DNA of 25,646 bases, from positions 1-25,646 of the forward strand of contig PLXW01000034.1 of NCBI GenBank assembly GCA_003151595.1. The letters run 5' to 3'. Below are positions 1-7,157 of the stretch, in pieces. Below the pieces are notes generated by a model, which searched no databases, had not been told where the DNA came from, and saw nothing but the letters and a program-made list of their open reading frames with translations. Source of the DNA: Myxococcales bacterium (GTDB taxonomy: Bacteria > Myxococcota > Polyangia > Polyangiales > Polyangiaceae). How positions within the stretch are numbered: position 1 is the stretch's first letter; every line of letters starts with the position of its first letter. The translations under genes and the position numbers were made by a program.

Positions 1-184
<184 letters not shown>

Positions 185-344
185 TCAGGAACTCTTGTTG
201 GCGATGGTGTCGCTGGCGAGTGGGTCGAGAGCGAAGCGGATTTGTCGTCGGATCGGTGGCCGAGGCGCGGAAGCGTACGACTGTACGCTGAGCACCGAGG
301 GCGCCGAGACGGCGGCAAAGACGCGAGCTATCGGCCCGCTCGCG

Positions 345-638
345 TCACTTCTCGAGAACGCCGAGGATGTCTTCCTCGCGGAGGATCAGACGGTCTTCGC
401 CGTCGACCTTGACCTCAGTGCCCCCGTACTTGCCGAAGAGAACGCGGTCGCCGACCTTGACGTCGAGCTTGCGGACCGAGCCGTCCTCGTTGACCTTGCC
501 GTTGCCGACGGCGAGCACTTCGCCCTCGATCGGCTTCTCTTTGGCGCTGTCGGGGATGATGATTCCCCCCTTGGTCTTCTCTTCTTCTTTGACGCGCTTG
601 ACGATCACGCGGTCGTGGAGCGGACGGATGCTCGACAT
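345..638 (-). CDS. groES: Co-chaperonin GroES (Hsp10)
   Basis: This 97-residue protein has the normal length for GroES. It begins [20 protein letters not shown], contains the mobile-loop region [16 protein letters not shown] at about residues 21-36, and ends with the conserved [15 protein letters not shown] and EEDILGVLE blocks. It forms the heptameric lid of the GroEL chamber in the cytoplasm. The chosen ATG at 638 has GGGAGG 8 nt upstream; the frame stays open farther upstream, but the homology starts at this Met. The gene is first in the groESL operon and is transcribed leftward from a sigma70-type promoter with a perfect CIRCE operator just after the -10 box, so heat-shock control by HrcA is expected. 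Confidence 0.97.
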   Translation of the reverse strand: MSSIRPLHDRVIVKRVKEEEKTKGGIIIPDSAKEKPIEGEVLAVGNGKVNEDGSVRKLDVKVGDRVLFGKYGGTEVKVDGEDRLILREEDILGVLEK

Positions 639-747
639 GGTGGCCTCCCGAGATGTGAATGAGTGACGGTTGCGACCGCGGCGGTGAACGGCGCACATGG
701 CGCCACCCCCTCTAGCCGCGGGGAACGGTTGGTGTTGCGGGCGATTG

Positions 748-774
748 TTAGCACTCACTCTGACCGAGTGCTAA
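748..774 (-). promoter_or_regulatory. CIRCE operator (HrcA binding site) of groESL
   Basis: TTAGCACTC (748-756), nine spacer bases, then GAGTGCTAA (766-774): an exact match to the CIRCE consensus, the operator of the heat-shock repressor HrcA. It begins 12 bp after the -10 hexamer of the groES promoter, where it would cover the transcription start. It is palindromic, so strand is assigned from groES. HrcA itself is not encoded in the window. Confidence 0.96.
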
Positions 775-786
775 CGGTCTGGCGCG

Positions 787-814
787 AACATAACCGTGGC
801 CTTGGGGTCGTCAA
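787..814 (-). promoter_or_regulatory. Sigma70-type promoter of groESL
   Basis: Read leftward, TTGACG (814-809), a 16-bp spacer, and TATGTT (792-787) match the -35 and -10 consensus well. The predicted start of transcription, near 780, lies at the edge of the CIRCE operator, the classic HrcA-repressed layout. Hexamers are seen directly; activity is inferred. Confidence 0.75.
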
Positions 815-912
815 GAGGCGCCGCCCACCTTTCGCCATGACCATCCCGCGCAGGGCCAAATGCCGGCCGCGATGTGGCTTTTCGATGACGGAGCGTGACG
901 CCGTGCGGCGCG

Positions 913-939
913 TTGGCACTCAGCTCTGCCGAGTGCCGG
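913..939. promoter_or_regulatory. Second, degenerate CIRCE-like inverted repeat
   Basis: TTGGCACTC (913-921), nine bases, GAGTGCCGG (931-939). The half-sites differ from CIRCE at one and three positions, but the 9-bp spacing is kept and the inner 7 bp (GGCACTC/GAGTGCC) are perfectly symmetrical. It lies 139 bp beyond the canonical CIRCE and 81 bp before the start of the divergent gene at 1021. It may be a weak second HrcA operator for groESL, a site acting on the divergent gene, or a decayed duplicate. Confidence 0.5.
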
Positions 940-1020
940 TCTGAGAAGCGAACGCCACGGCCGGACAACTACGCGAAATTGCAGCAAGGCTCCAAGCTGG
1001 CTACGTCTTGATGTAGGCCC

Positions 1021-1635
1021 ATGAGCATTGTCGCAGCGGGTTCGGTGAGCGAGTTCTTCCTCGAAATAGTCGGCGACGCGATCAAGGCGCGGAAGCTGGA
1101 GACGACGGACGGGGCCCAGACCTACCTCGTCTCGCTCCTGGCCGAGTACGCGAAGCCCGATGAGCGTGCGGAAGAGCCGCTCGAGAGACCGCTCGCGTTC
1201 CTGCTCGATGAGGCGCTCCACACGGTCGAAGCCGGAACCCGGTTCGACAAGCTGCGGGCGCTCGGAGACGGCGTCCTCTATGCGTGCGGCTTCTTCGGGG
1301 AGCACTTCGAAGCGCGCGGGGTCGACCCGTCGTACGTGATGGGGATCGGGACGACGGCCTACGGCGCGGCGAGCTCGATGCTCCGACTGCCGAGCGAGGA
1401 CGCGGGCAAGTCGTTCGACATCTACGGCGAGCTGTCGGCGAAGTTCGAGACGTTCGTCGATGTGCTCACCGACGTGGCCGACGTGACCGTGGCGCACGGC
1501 GCGGCGACGCCGAAGCAGGTGCTCAAGCTGTACGAGCGCTGGCTGAAGACCGGGAGCGATCGGCTCGCGCAGGCGCTGGGTGCGCACGGCCTCGTGCCGT
1601 CCCGAAGCCCGCGAGGCAAAGGGGTTCTTCAGTGA
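1021..1635 (+). CDS. Uncharacterised conserved-looking protein, first gene of an overlapping pair
   Basis: The 204-residue product is not recognised. It has no signal peptide or membrane segment, so it is probably cytoplasmic. It looks mostly helical, with acidic helices and a motif YGELSAKFETFVDVLTDVAD near residues 140-160, followed by a C-terminal helix LKLYERWLKTGSDRLAQALG. The ATG at 1021 follows GTAGG at a short distance, a weak ribosome site. Third-position GC is high on this strand, and the overlapping leftward frame (to 1674) reads as Arg-rich low-complexity sequence, so this strand was chosen. Its stop codon overlaps the start of the next gene by 4 bp (GTGA), indicating translational coupling. 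It is divergent from groESL, and the degenerate CIRCE-like site lies in its upstream region. Confidence 0.82.
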   Translation: MSIVAAGSVSEFFLEIVGDAIKARKLETTDGAQTYLVSLLAEYAKPDERAEEPLERPLAFLLDEALHTVEAGTRFDKLRALGDGVLYACGFFGEHFEARGVDPSYVMGIGTTAYGAASSMLRLPSEDAGKSFDIYGELSAKFETFVDVLTDVADVTVAHGAATPKQVLKLYERWLKTGSDRLAQALGAHGLVPSRSPRGKGVLQ

Positions 1636-2330
1636 GACGGCACGCTCGCGGCTTGGCCGCGACGTGGTCTGCACCAGACACGACGAGCGCGCGGTTCCTC
1701 GAAGGGAACGGCGCGGGGCTCGTACGCGAACGCGCCGTGGCCGATCGCGTGCAGCGCGCGCTGGAGCGTCTGTATCAGCTCGATCGCGTCGCCGACGTCG
1801 ACGCGTTCCTCGAAGAGGCCGCGAACGGCGAGCGCGAGACGTTGCTGGTACGCGAAGCCGACGACGGCGTGATCGAGATGGCGCTGCGCGTTCCCCGGCT
1901 GGGTGCGCGCGCGTTCGACGTGGCGCACGACGCGGATCTCGATCCGCTCTGCCAGATCATCGAAGGGGTCAGCCACTTCGTCTACCTCGCCGATCGCGCG
2001 CGCGTCGATCGCGAGGCCACGCAGCTCGAGCTCGAGCTCCAGGCGGAGGTCGACAAGTTCGTCGTGCTCGCGGCGTGGCTCGGCGAGCCCGACGTCCGCG
2101 CCAGCACGACGCTCCGCCGCCGCCTCTACGAAGACGTCGCCTTCGCGCACGATCCGTCGAGCGAGCGCGGTCACCGCTATCGCGTCGCGAACGATCGCGC
2201 GCATGCGTTCGTCCGGAAATTGGAGCGCGAGTACCTCGAAGCGCGCCGCTGGCCGGAGATGCGCGCCGAGCTGAGGCGCTTCTACCGCGTGGGTCAGGAA
2301 GAGAAGCTGCGCATCGCCTGCGCTGCCTGA
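1632..2330 (+). CDS. Uncharacterised helical protein, translationally coupled to the gene at 1021
   Basis: A 232-residue protein of unknown function. The GTG at 1632 overlaps the TGA of the upstream gene (GTGA), the strongest evidence for the start, since no separate ribosome site is needed. The product is soluble and rich in charged helices. A central stretch, HFVYLADRARVDREATQLEL followed by ELQAEVDKFV, looks amphipathic and could form a coiled coil or helical bundle; the C-terminus is very basic and acidic in alternation. A frame in another phase (1580-2344) and a leftward frame (1629-2432) are Arg-rich or antisense shadows. The two genes form a pair that diverges from groESL; they could act together, but no known family was recognised for either. 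Confidence 0.82.
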   Translation: MRRHARGLAATWSAPDTTSARFLEGNGAGLVRERAVADRVQRALERLYQLDRVADVDAFLEEAANGERETLLVREADDGVIEMALRVPRLGARAFDVAHDADLDPLCQIIEGVSHFVYLADRARVDREATQLELELQAEVDKFVVLAAWLGEPDVRASTTLRRRLYEDVAFAHDPSSERGHRYRVANDRAHAFVRKLEREYLEARRWPEMRAELRRFYRVGQEEKLRIACAA

Positions 2331-2331
2331 C

Positions 2332-2619
2332 TCACCCCGTATAGTAATATTCGAACTCGAAATCGCCGACTTCCGGGTGCGCGACGAGGAGCGCGTCGAT
2401 GCACTGCTCGGCGAGCGCATCGAACTCGACATCCTTCAGCCCGAGGTCGCCGTTCCGGTGGAACGTGACCCGGATGGTCTCACCGTCGGGGCGCGGCTGG
2501 ACGAGGCGGAGCTTCAGCGTGAAGTCCTTCTCGTCCTCGGTTCGGCGGAAATGGTGCTTCTCGAGGGTGAATTTCGTGAGAAATCCCTCGGCTGTCCTCG
2601 AAGCTTCCTGGATGTCCAT
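2332..2619 (-). CDS. Small uncharacterised acidic protein (95 residues)
   Basis: The protein begins MDIQEASRTAEGFLTKFTLE and ends in an acidic, aromatic tail EVGDFEFEYYYTG. It has alternating strand-like segments (FTLKLRLVQ, TIRVTFHRNGDLG) and no signal or membrane segment. The function is not recognised. The frame stays open far upstream, but the region beyond 2619 is Arg/Ser-rich, and the ATG at 2619 is the first good start, with a weak GAAGG 9-14 nt upstream. It converges on the gene ending at 2330 with 1 bp between stops and diverges from the gene at 2837 across a 217-bp gap holding a strong inverted repeat. Confidence 0.72.
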   Translation of the reverse strand: MDIQEASRTAEGFLTKFTLEKHHFRRTEDEKDFTLKLRLVQPRPDGETIRVTFHRNGDLGLKDVEFDALAEQCIDALLVAHPEVGDFEFEYYYTG

Positions 2620-2769
2620 CTCGGGCGACCTTCGTTCTGTTGCGCGCGATCTAGCATAGCCCAGGCGCGACGCGCGACGCCCCCGCGCGACGCCCGTTTC
2701 GTCGAGCGCGCTACGCGTTCGACGCGATGCGCTGTCGGATTGCGGATGTGCCACGAGTGAGCTTGCCAA

Positions 2770-2805
2770 GCGGGCCGGCGTTGAGCAGAGTCCACGCCGG
2801 CCCGC
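2770..2805. repeat. Perfect 12-bp inverted repeat between divergent small genes
   Basis: GCGGGCCGGCGT (2770-2781) and its exact reverse complement ACGCCGGCCCGC (2794-2805) flank a 12-nt loop. It lies 31 bp before the start at 2837 and 150 bp before the divergent start at 2619. There is no T-tract on either side, so a classic terminator is unlikely; an operator, a leader hairpin or attenuator is possible. Confidence 0.6.
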
Positions 2806-2836
2806 GCCGGGGGATTGGCGTTCGGGGGGGAAACGG

Positions 2837-3286
2837 ATGGGTAACGACACGGTGCACACGATGCCGCTCGACGCCTTGCGCGCTCGGGCCAGCGAAGCGC
2901 GGCGATTGATCGCCGAAGCGAGAGCGATCGCGCGCGCTTCGTTCGAGACGCTCGATGCGCCGAAGACGGCGGACGAAGCGGCGCACCGCGTCGGCATGCT
3001 GCTCGACGCCGCGCAGACCTTGCTCCCGGGGATGGCGCCGCTCGCCGACGAGCGCGATCGGGCGCCGCGCTCGAAGCCGCCGCGCGAGTCGGGGTGGCGT
3101 CGGGTCACGATGCGCGGGGGAGTCCACCGCGCGCTCGAGACGATCGAACGCGCGGCGATCCTGGAGACGCTGGCCGAGGACGCCGCCACCTTGTTCGCGG
3201 AGATCGAGCGAGGGCGATCGTCGTCCGCGTTCCCGGCCGCCGACCTCGCGTCGTCGGACAGCGAACGCCTCCCGCGGCGCAACTAG
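2837..3286 (+). CDS. Hypothetical protein, helical, 149 residues
   Basis: The product begins MGNDTVHTMPLDALRARASE and is Ala/Arg/Glu-rich and probably helical. The segment HRALETIERAAILETLAEDA (about residues 107-126) faintly recalls the start of a Fis-type helix-turn-helix, but the second helix is not convincing, so no DNA-binding role is assigned. No signal peptide or membrane helix is seen. The ATG follows a run of seven G (2824-2830) at 6 nt, a plausible ribosome site. Overlapping frames on both strands are open because of base composition; this one was chosen for its start, the ribosome site and its less skewed amino acid make-up. Existence is likely but not certain. Confidence 0.6.
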   Translation: MGNDTVHTMPLDALRARASEARRLIAEARAIARASFETLDAPKTADEAAHRVGMLLDAAQTLLPGMAPLADERDRAPRSKPPRESGWRRVTMRGGVHRALETIERAAILETLAEDAATLFAEIERGRSSSAFPAADLASSDSERLPRRN

Positions 3287-3387
3287 CGCGACCCTCCGGC
3301 CATCGATCTCGGCGCTCGACGCCTCGAGCTCGACTCAGCGGACATCGAATTCGCCCCCCCGAGTCTCGTGCGCGACCTCTCGCGCCG

Positions 3388-3520
3388 CAGTTTCGATCCT
3401 CGGCCACGCAAACACCTGTGCCGGCCACGCAGTTTCGATCCTCGGCCACGCAAACACCTGTGCCGGCCACGCAATTTCGATCCTCGGCCACACAAACACC
3501 TGTGCCGGCCACGCAATTTC
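3388..3520. repeat. 42-bp tandem repeat made of two 21-bp half-units
   Basis: Three complete 42-bp copies (3388-3429, 3430-3471, 3472-3513) and the start of a fourth. Each unit holds two 21-bp halves, each beginning with CGGCCACGCA; the second half goes on with GTTTCGATCCT or a one-base variant. The 10-mer is found at 3401, 3422, 3443, 3464, 3485 (one mismatch) and 3506, exactly 21 bp apart, and a degenerate seventh at 3528. The array lies in the 295-bp gap between two convergent genes. All frames through it are open only because 42 is a multiple of three. Units abut without variable spacers, so it is not a CRISPR. Confidence 0.9.
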
Positions 3521-3581
3521 GCCCCCCCCGCCACGCAATCTCGCAGCGTCGAGAGTCGAGCTCGCAGCGCCGAGGGTCGAC

Positions 3582-4442
3582 CTACGGCTTCGTCAGCTCC
3601 AGCTCGGTCCCCTCACGCGCCGCGGTCGATCGCGTGTGAGGTGCGTGCTCGTGGAGCCACTGCGTCGCGCGTGCGGCCATCGAGTCGATGGCGTCGTCGT
3701 CGCGCTCCGGGTCGTGATGGAAGAGGACGAGGTGCGGCGTCGACGCCTTCTTCGCCAGGAGCAGCACGTCTTCGAGCGTGGAGTGCCCCCACCCGTGCTT
3801 CGCGGGCATGTCGCTCTCGACGTACTGCGTGTCGTGAATGACGAGGCTCACCCCTTCGACGAACTTCGCCAGCTCGTCGATCGTCGCCCCTTGGTGCGAG
3901 CCCGCCGGCGGCGAGATCTCGTTGTCCGTGATGTACGCGAGGCTCGCGCCTCCGTCGTCGTCGATGCGGAAGCCTTGCGCGCCGCCCGGATGGTTCAGAA
4001 GGATGTGCCGTATCGACGCCGATCCGATGCGCCACGGGTCGCCGCGCGTCTCGAGAAAATCGATCGTCGCCGGCACGTCGGCCGCGCGCACGGGGAAGTG
4101 AATCCCGTCGAAGAGCGCGCGCTTCCGCGCCGCGGCCTGCTGCGTCTCGTTGGCCAGCGGGTGAATGATGAGATGCGTGTCCTTCTGCCAAATCGGCTTG
4201 AAGAACGGGAGCCCCATCACGTGATCCCAGTGCAGGTGCGTGAGGAGCATGTGGAGCGGCCCCTTGTGCGCTTCGCTCTTCAGCGCGTTCCCCAGCTCGC
4301 GGAGCCCCGTGCCGGCGTCGAGGATCAGGACCTGCCCGTCGGCGAGGCGCACTTCGACGCAGACGGTGTTGCCGCCGTACCGCACGGTCGCCAACCCCGG
4401 CGTGGGGGTCGAACCGCGGACACCGTGGAAGCGGACCTTCAT
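3582..4442 (-). CDS. Metallo-beta-lactamase-fold hydrolase
   Basis: A 286-residue cytoplasmic protein (no signal peptide) of the metallo-beta-lactamase superfamily. The N-terminus MKVRFHGVRGSTPTPG with YGGNTVCVEV is typical of a stand-alone MBL subgroup often related to phosphodiesterases. The metal-binding motif THLHWDH is at residues 68-74, followed by an isolated His (NHPGG, about residue 156), an Asp in YITDNE, and His residues in HDTQY, WGHST and LFHHDP. These supply ligands for a two-metal site. The ATG at 4442 starts directly at the conserved N-terminus. Substrate is unknown: phosphodiester, cyclic nucleotide or thioester hydrolysis are all compatible. It is convergent with the gene ending at 3286, with the tandem repeat array between them. 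Confidence 0.92.
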   Translation of the reverse strand: MKVRFHGVRGSTPTPGLATVRYGGNTVCVEVRLADGQVLILDAGTGLRELGNALKSEAHKGPLHMLLTHLHWDHVMGLPFFKPIWQKDTHLIIHPLANETQQAAARKRALFDGIHFPVRAADVPATIDFLETRGDPWRIGSASIRHILLNHPGGAQGFRIDDDGGASLAYITDNEISPPAGSHQGATIDELAKFVEGVSLVIHDTQYVESDMPAKHGWGHSTLEDVLLLAKKASTPHLVLFHHDPERDDDAIDSMAARATQWLHEHAPHTRSTAAREGTELELTKP

Positions 4443-4811
4443 GACGAGCGGTCAGCATAGACGGGGCAACGTGCCCGCGGCCAACGTTCGTCGCGCGCGC
4501 GCGCGACCGCTCGCTCACCCCGCCGATCGCCATCGCATGAACGTGTGAATGAAGCGGGCGCTGGTCTCGTCCGAAGTCCGAAGCTCACGGAGCGAGCCAA
4601 CGCTTCACGAAGCGCGACGCGGCCAGCGGCCGCATCAAACGAGGGAGAACCGCGAACGGATTTGCGCGGCAATGCGCGCCAATGAGTGGGGCATTCGTGG
4701 TCGCAAATGTGGCGTTTCCAAATTGAAAGGTTGTACAAAGCAGAGGTATGCACGGGGGGACGTGGGGCTCCTGCGTGCGTTTCGAATGGAACACATGAGG
4801 AGGAGAATCAG
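4443..4811 (+). promoter_or_regulatory. Intergenic region with a candidate promoter for the outer-membrane gene at 4812
   Basis: This 369-bp gap between divergent genes has no convincing gene; the short frames crossing it lack ribosome sites and protein-like composition. From about 4670 the GC content falls. A possible promoter is TTGAAA (4723-4728) with TATGCA (4747-4752), 18 bp apart; the -10 match is weak. The ribosome site AGGAGGAG (about 4798-4805) before the ATG at 4812 is strong. Confidence 0.35.
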
Positions 4812-5447
4812 ATGATCCGTACGCTTTCAGCAGTGGCCATCAGCGCCGCCACGGCGCTCTTCGCAACGTCCGCACTCGCGCAAGATCCGCCCGCGCCCGC
4901 GCCCGTGCAGCCGGTCGGCACGCCCGGCTCGGCTGGCGCCGCAGCGCAGACGTCCGCGGACACGTCGAGCGACGGAAGTGGCGTGAGCGCCGCCGTGCTC
5001 CTCGGCTACGGGTTCAACGATGCCTTCAAGCTCGGGTTCGGCGCGCGCGTTGGTTACACGCTCCCGATGCACCTCTATCTCGGCGGCACGTTCGTCTATC
5101 ACCTCGGCACTTCGACGGACATCGGCAACGGCCAGTCGATCACCACGAACGTCATGATGATCGGGGCCGAAGTCGGCTACGAGATCCCGGCGGGCCCCGT
5201 CATGATCCGTCCGAACGTCGGATTGGGCATCGGCATCGTGAAATCCTCGGTTCCGGCGGTCAACGTCGCCGGCTTCGGCACGGTCGGCGGCGGCTCGGCA
5301 TCGGCTTCGGACTTCTTCATCGCCCCCGGCGCGACGTTGCTCTACCCGGTCACGGGGAGCTTCAGCGTCGGTGTCGATGCGCGCTTCATCATCATCAGCG
5401 ACGCGAACGCTTTCGCCGCGTACCTCACGGCCCAGTACCACTTCTGA
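4812..5447 (+). CDS. Outer-membrane beta-barrel protein 1 of 3 tandem paralogues
   Basis: A 211-residue secreted protein. Residues 1-23 form a signal peptide ending SALA, with cleavage before QDPPAPAP. A short Pro/Ala/Ser linker follows, then a barrel of about 155 residues with alternating aromatic/Gly strands: VLLGYGFNDAFKLGFGARVG, YTLPMHLYLGGTFVYHLGTS, and a C-terminal strand ending in YHF, the terminal Phe expected of outer-membrane proteins. The ATG at 4812 has an excellent AGGAGGAG site 6-9 nt upstream; the longer upstream frame would spoil the signal peptide. It is homologous to the genes at 5611 and 6275, especially in the first strands. A structural or small-porin role is possible; no substrate can be named. 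Confidence 0.86.
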   Translation: MIRTLSAVAISAATALFATSALAQDPPAPAPVQPVGTPGSAGAAAQTSADTSSDGSGVSAAVLLGYGFNDAFKLGFGARVGYTLPMHLYLGGTFVYHLGTSTDIGNGQSITTNVMMIGAEVGYEIPAGPVMIRPNVGLGIGIVKSSVPAVNVAGFGTVGGGSASASDFFIAPGATLLYPVTGSFSVGVDARFIIISDANAFAAYLTAQYHF

Positions 5448-5610
5448 TCGGCGCGCGCCTCACGACCCGTGCTCGTCACGAGTCGAGAGCGATCCACGGC
5501 GTACGCCGCGCGCTGCACGCTTCTTCCCTCACGTAGTCGAGGAGGCGCGCGGCGGCGGCGTTTCGCTTTTTGTTCGGCCCCCCGCGCCAAGTTGGGCTAC
5601 CTGAGCGCTC

Positions 5611-6225
5611 ATGGTCCGAAAGCACCGCTTCCTCTTTGTCGCCGTCCCCCTGGCCGCGGCCTCATCGCTCGTCTCGCTCCCCGCGCTCGCGCAGCAGACG
5701 ACCGGCACCGCGACGACTCGCGCGGCGGCCAACCCGAGCTTCGACGATCCGGTCAACCCGATCGATCCGCCGGGGTGGTCGATCCAGGCGCTCCTCGGTC
5801 TCGGCGTGAACGACGGCGTGGGCTTCGGGCTCGGCGCGCGCGGCGGGTACACGCTCGACAACCACGTGTACATCGGCGGCACGCTGCTCGATCACTTCGG
5901 CAGCGGCTTGAACTTGCTGCTCCTCGGCGGCGAGGGTGGCTACGACTTCGTGGCCGGGCCGGTGATGATCCGCGCGTACGCCGGCATCGGGTTCGCGATC
6001 GCCTCGATCGGTGGCACGACCGAGACCATCGCGACGCCGACCGGCACGACCACCGTCGGCTCACCCTCGGTGAGCTCCACGAACTTCGCGTTCTGGCCGG
6101 GCGGCACCGTGACCTACACGTTCCCGCAGAACGATCGCTTCTTCGTAGGCGGCGACGCGCGCATCTACGTGTTCAGCGGCTTCAGCACGTTCGCGCTGTA
6201 CGGACTCGGCGGGATGCACTTCTGA
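5611..6225 (+). CDS. Outer-membrane beta-barrel protein 2 of 3 tandem paralogues
   Basis: A 204-residue protein with a signal peptide (about residues 1-28, ending LPALA before QQTTGT) and a barrel domain. It shares the core pattern of its neighbours: ALLGLGVNDGVGFGLGARGG then YTLDNHVYIGGTLLDHFGSG, a central YDFVAGPVMIRAYAGIGFAI, and a terminal strand ending MHF. It lacks the long linker of the third copy. The ATG at 5611 has no clear ribosome site, but it is the start of a proper signal peptide, and a 163-bp gap separates it from the first copy, so it may have its own promoter. Function beyond an outer-membrane barrel is unknown. Confidence 0.85.
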   Translation: MVRKHRFLFVAVPLAAASSLVSLPALAQQTTGTATTRAAANPSFDDPVNPIDPPGWSIQALLGLGVNDGVGFGLGARGGYTLDNHVYIGGTLLDHFGSGLNLLLLGGEGGYDFVAGPVMIRAYAGIGFAIASIGGTTETIATPTGTTTVGSPSVSSTNFAFWPGGTVTYTFPQNDRFFVGGDARIYVFSGFSTFALYGLGGMHF

Positions 6226-6274
6226 CGCGCGCGAATCGCGGGTTCGCCGCGGATCGCGGTAGTCTCGACGTGAG

Positions 6275-7102
6275 ATGAGTCGAAAGCTCACGGCGATCGC
6301 GTGTCTCGCGGCAGTGGCGCTGGTGGCGTCGTCGGCGTTCGCCGCGCCGAAGAAGAAGAAAAAGAAGAAGCACCCGAAGCCCGCCGCGACGACGACGATC
6401 GAGCTCGACGAGAAGCCGGCAGGGCCGCCGACGCCGGGGCCGGCCGCGGGCGCAGACGCGAACGCGAACGCGAACGCGGGTGCGAACGCGAACGCGAACG
6501 CGAATGCGAATGCGAACGCGGGTGCGAACGCGAACGCGGACCCGAACGCGAACGCGGACCCGAACGCGCCCCCGACCCCGGCCGCGACCCCAGCCGACGC
6601 CGACGACGACAAAGACGACAAAGACGACGACTCCCCGGACGCCTCCGCCATGCCCTGGAGCGCCGCGCTCCTCCTCGGCTACGGCTTCAACGGCGCCGAG
6701 CACCTCGGCTTCGGTTTGCGCGGTGGATACACGCTTCCGAACCACGTCTACCTCGGCGCAACGTTCGTCTATCACGTGGGCACGTCGAGCGACGCCGTCT
6801 CCACGAGCCTCTTCTACCCGGGCGTCGAAGGCGGGTACGAGCTCACGGCCGGCCCGGTCGTCCTGCGCCCCTTCGCCGGCTTCGGACCGGTGCTCGTTCG
6901 CGCGTCGCTCCCCACGAGCGTGATCCTCGGCGTGACCGAAGGGGGCGGCACGCAGGTATCGACGCTCTTCGGCGTCTGGGCCGGCGGCGTGGCGATGGTG
7001 CCGTTCGCGGATCGCTTCTTCGCGGGGGCCGATCTGCGGCTCGTGGTCGTGAGCGGGTACACGACGGCGGGGTTCTTCCTGACGGGCGGCGCGCGGTTCT
7101 GA
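6275..7102 (+). CDS. Outer-membrane beta-barrel protein 3 of 3, with basic/Ala-Asn/acidic linker
   Basis: A 275-residue paralogue of the two preceding genes. A signal peptide (residues 1-24, ending SAFA) is followed by a run of seven Lys, then an unusual linker: Pro/Ala-rich sequence, an Ala-Asn repeat (about residues 61-98, encoded by a hexanucleotide array), and an acidic DDDKDDKDDDS block. The barrel begins near residue 128 with ALLLGYGFNGAEHLGFGLRG and YTLPNHVYLGATFVYHVGTS, and ends in GGARF with terminal Phe. The linker would sit in the periplasm; the Lys run could touch peptidoglycan or lipid, which is speculation. The gap to copy 2 is only 49 bp, so they may be co-transcribed. Confidence 0.86.
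   Translation: MSRKLTAIACLAAVALVASSAFAAPKKKKKKKHPKPAATTTIELDEKPAGPPTPGPAAGADANANANAGANANANANANANAGANANADPNANADPNAPPTPAATPADADDDKDDKDDDSPDASAMPWSAALLLGYGFNGAEHLGFGLRGGYTLPNHVYLGATFVYHVGTSSDAVSTSLFYPGVEGGYELTAGPVVLRPFAGFGPVLVRASLPTSVILGVTEGGGTQVSTLFGVWAGGVAMVPFADRFFAGADLRLVVVSGYTTAGFFLTGGARF
6455..6568 (+). repeat. Hexanucleotide repeat tract (19 units) inside the third barrel gene
   Basis: Nineteen consecutive hexamers of the form NNN-GCG, mostly AACGCG, with variants AATGCG, GGTGCG, GACGCG and GACCCG. In frame it encodes alternating Asn/Gly/Asp and Ala (Pro in two units). Because the unit is six bases, gain or loss of copies changes linker length without a frameshift. The variants suggest partial decay or selection against slippage. 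Confidence 0.92.
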
Positions 7103-7157
7103 CGAAGAGCGCGCGGTCGAACCTCGGGAGCTTCGGATCGCGCGATCGAGGCGAGCG

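Noticed and set aside
3388..3520. CRISPR array
   Set aside because: Units abut directly with no unique spacers, and no cas genes are present.
2955..4460. A 501-codon rightward frame through the 42-bp repeat
   Set aside because: It is Arg-rich, runs antisense to the metallo-beta-lactamase gene, and is open through the repeat only because 42 is divisible by three.
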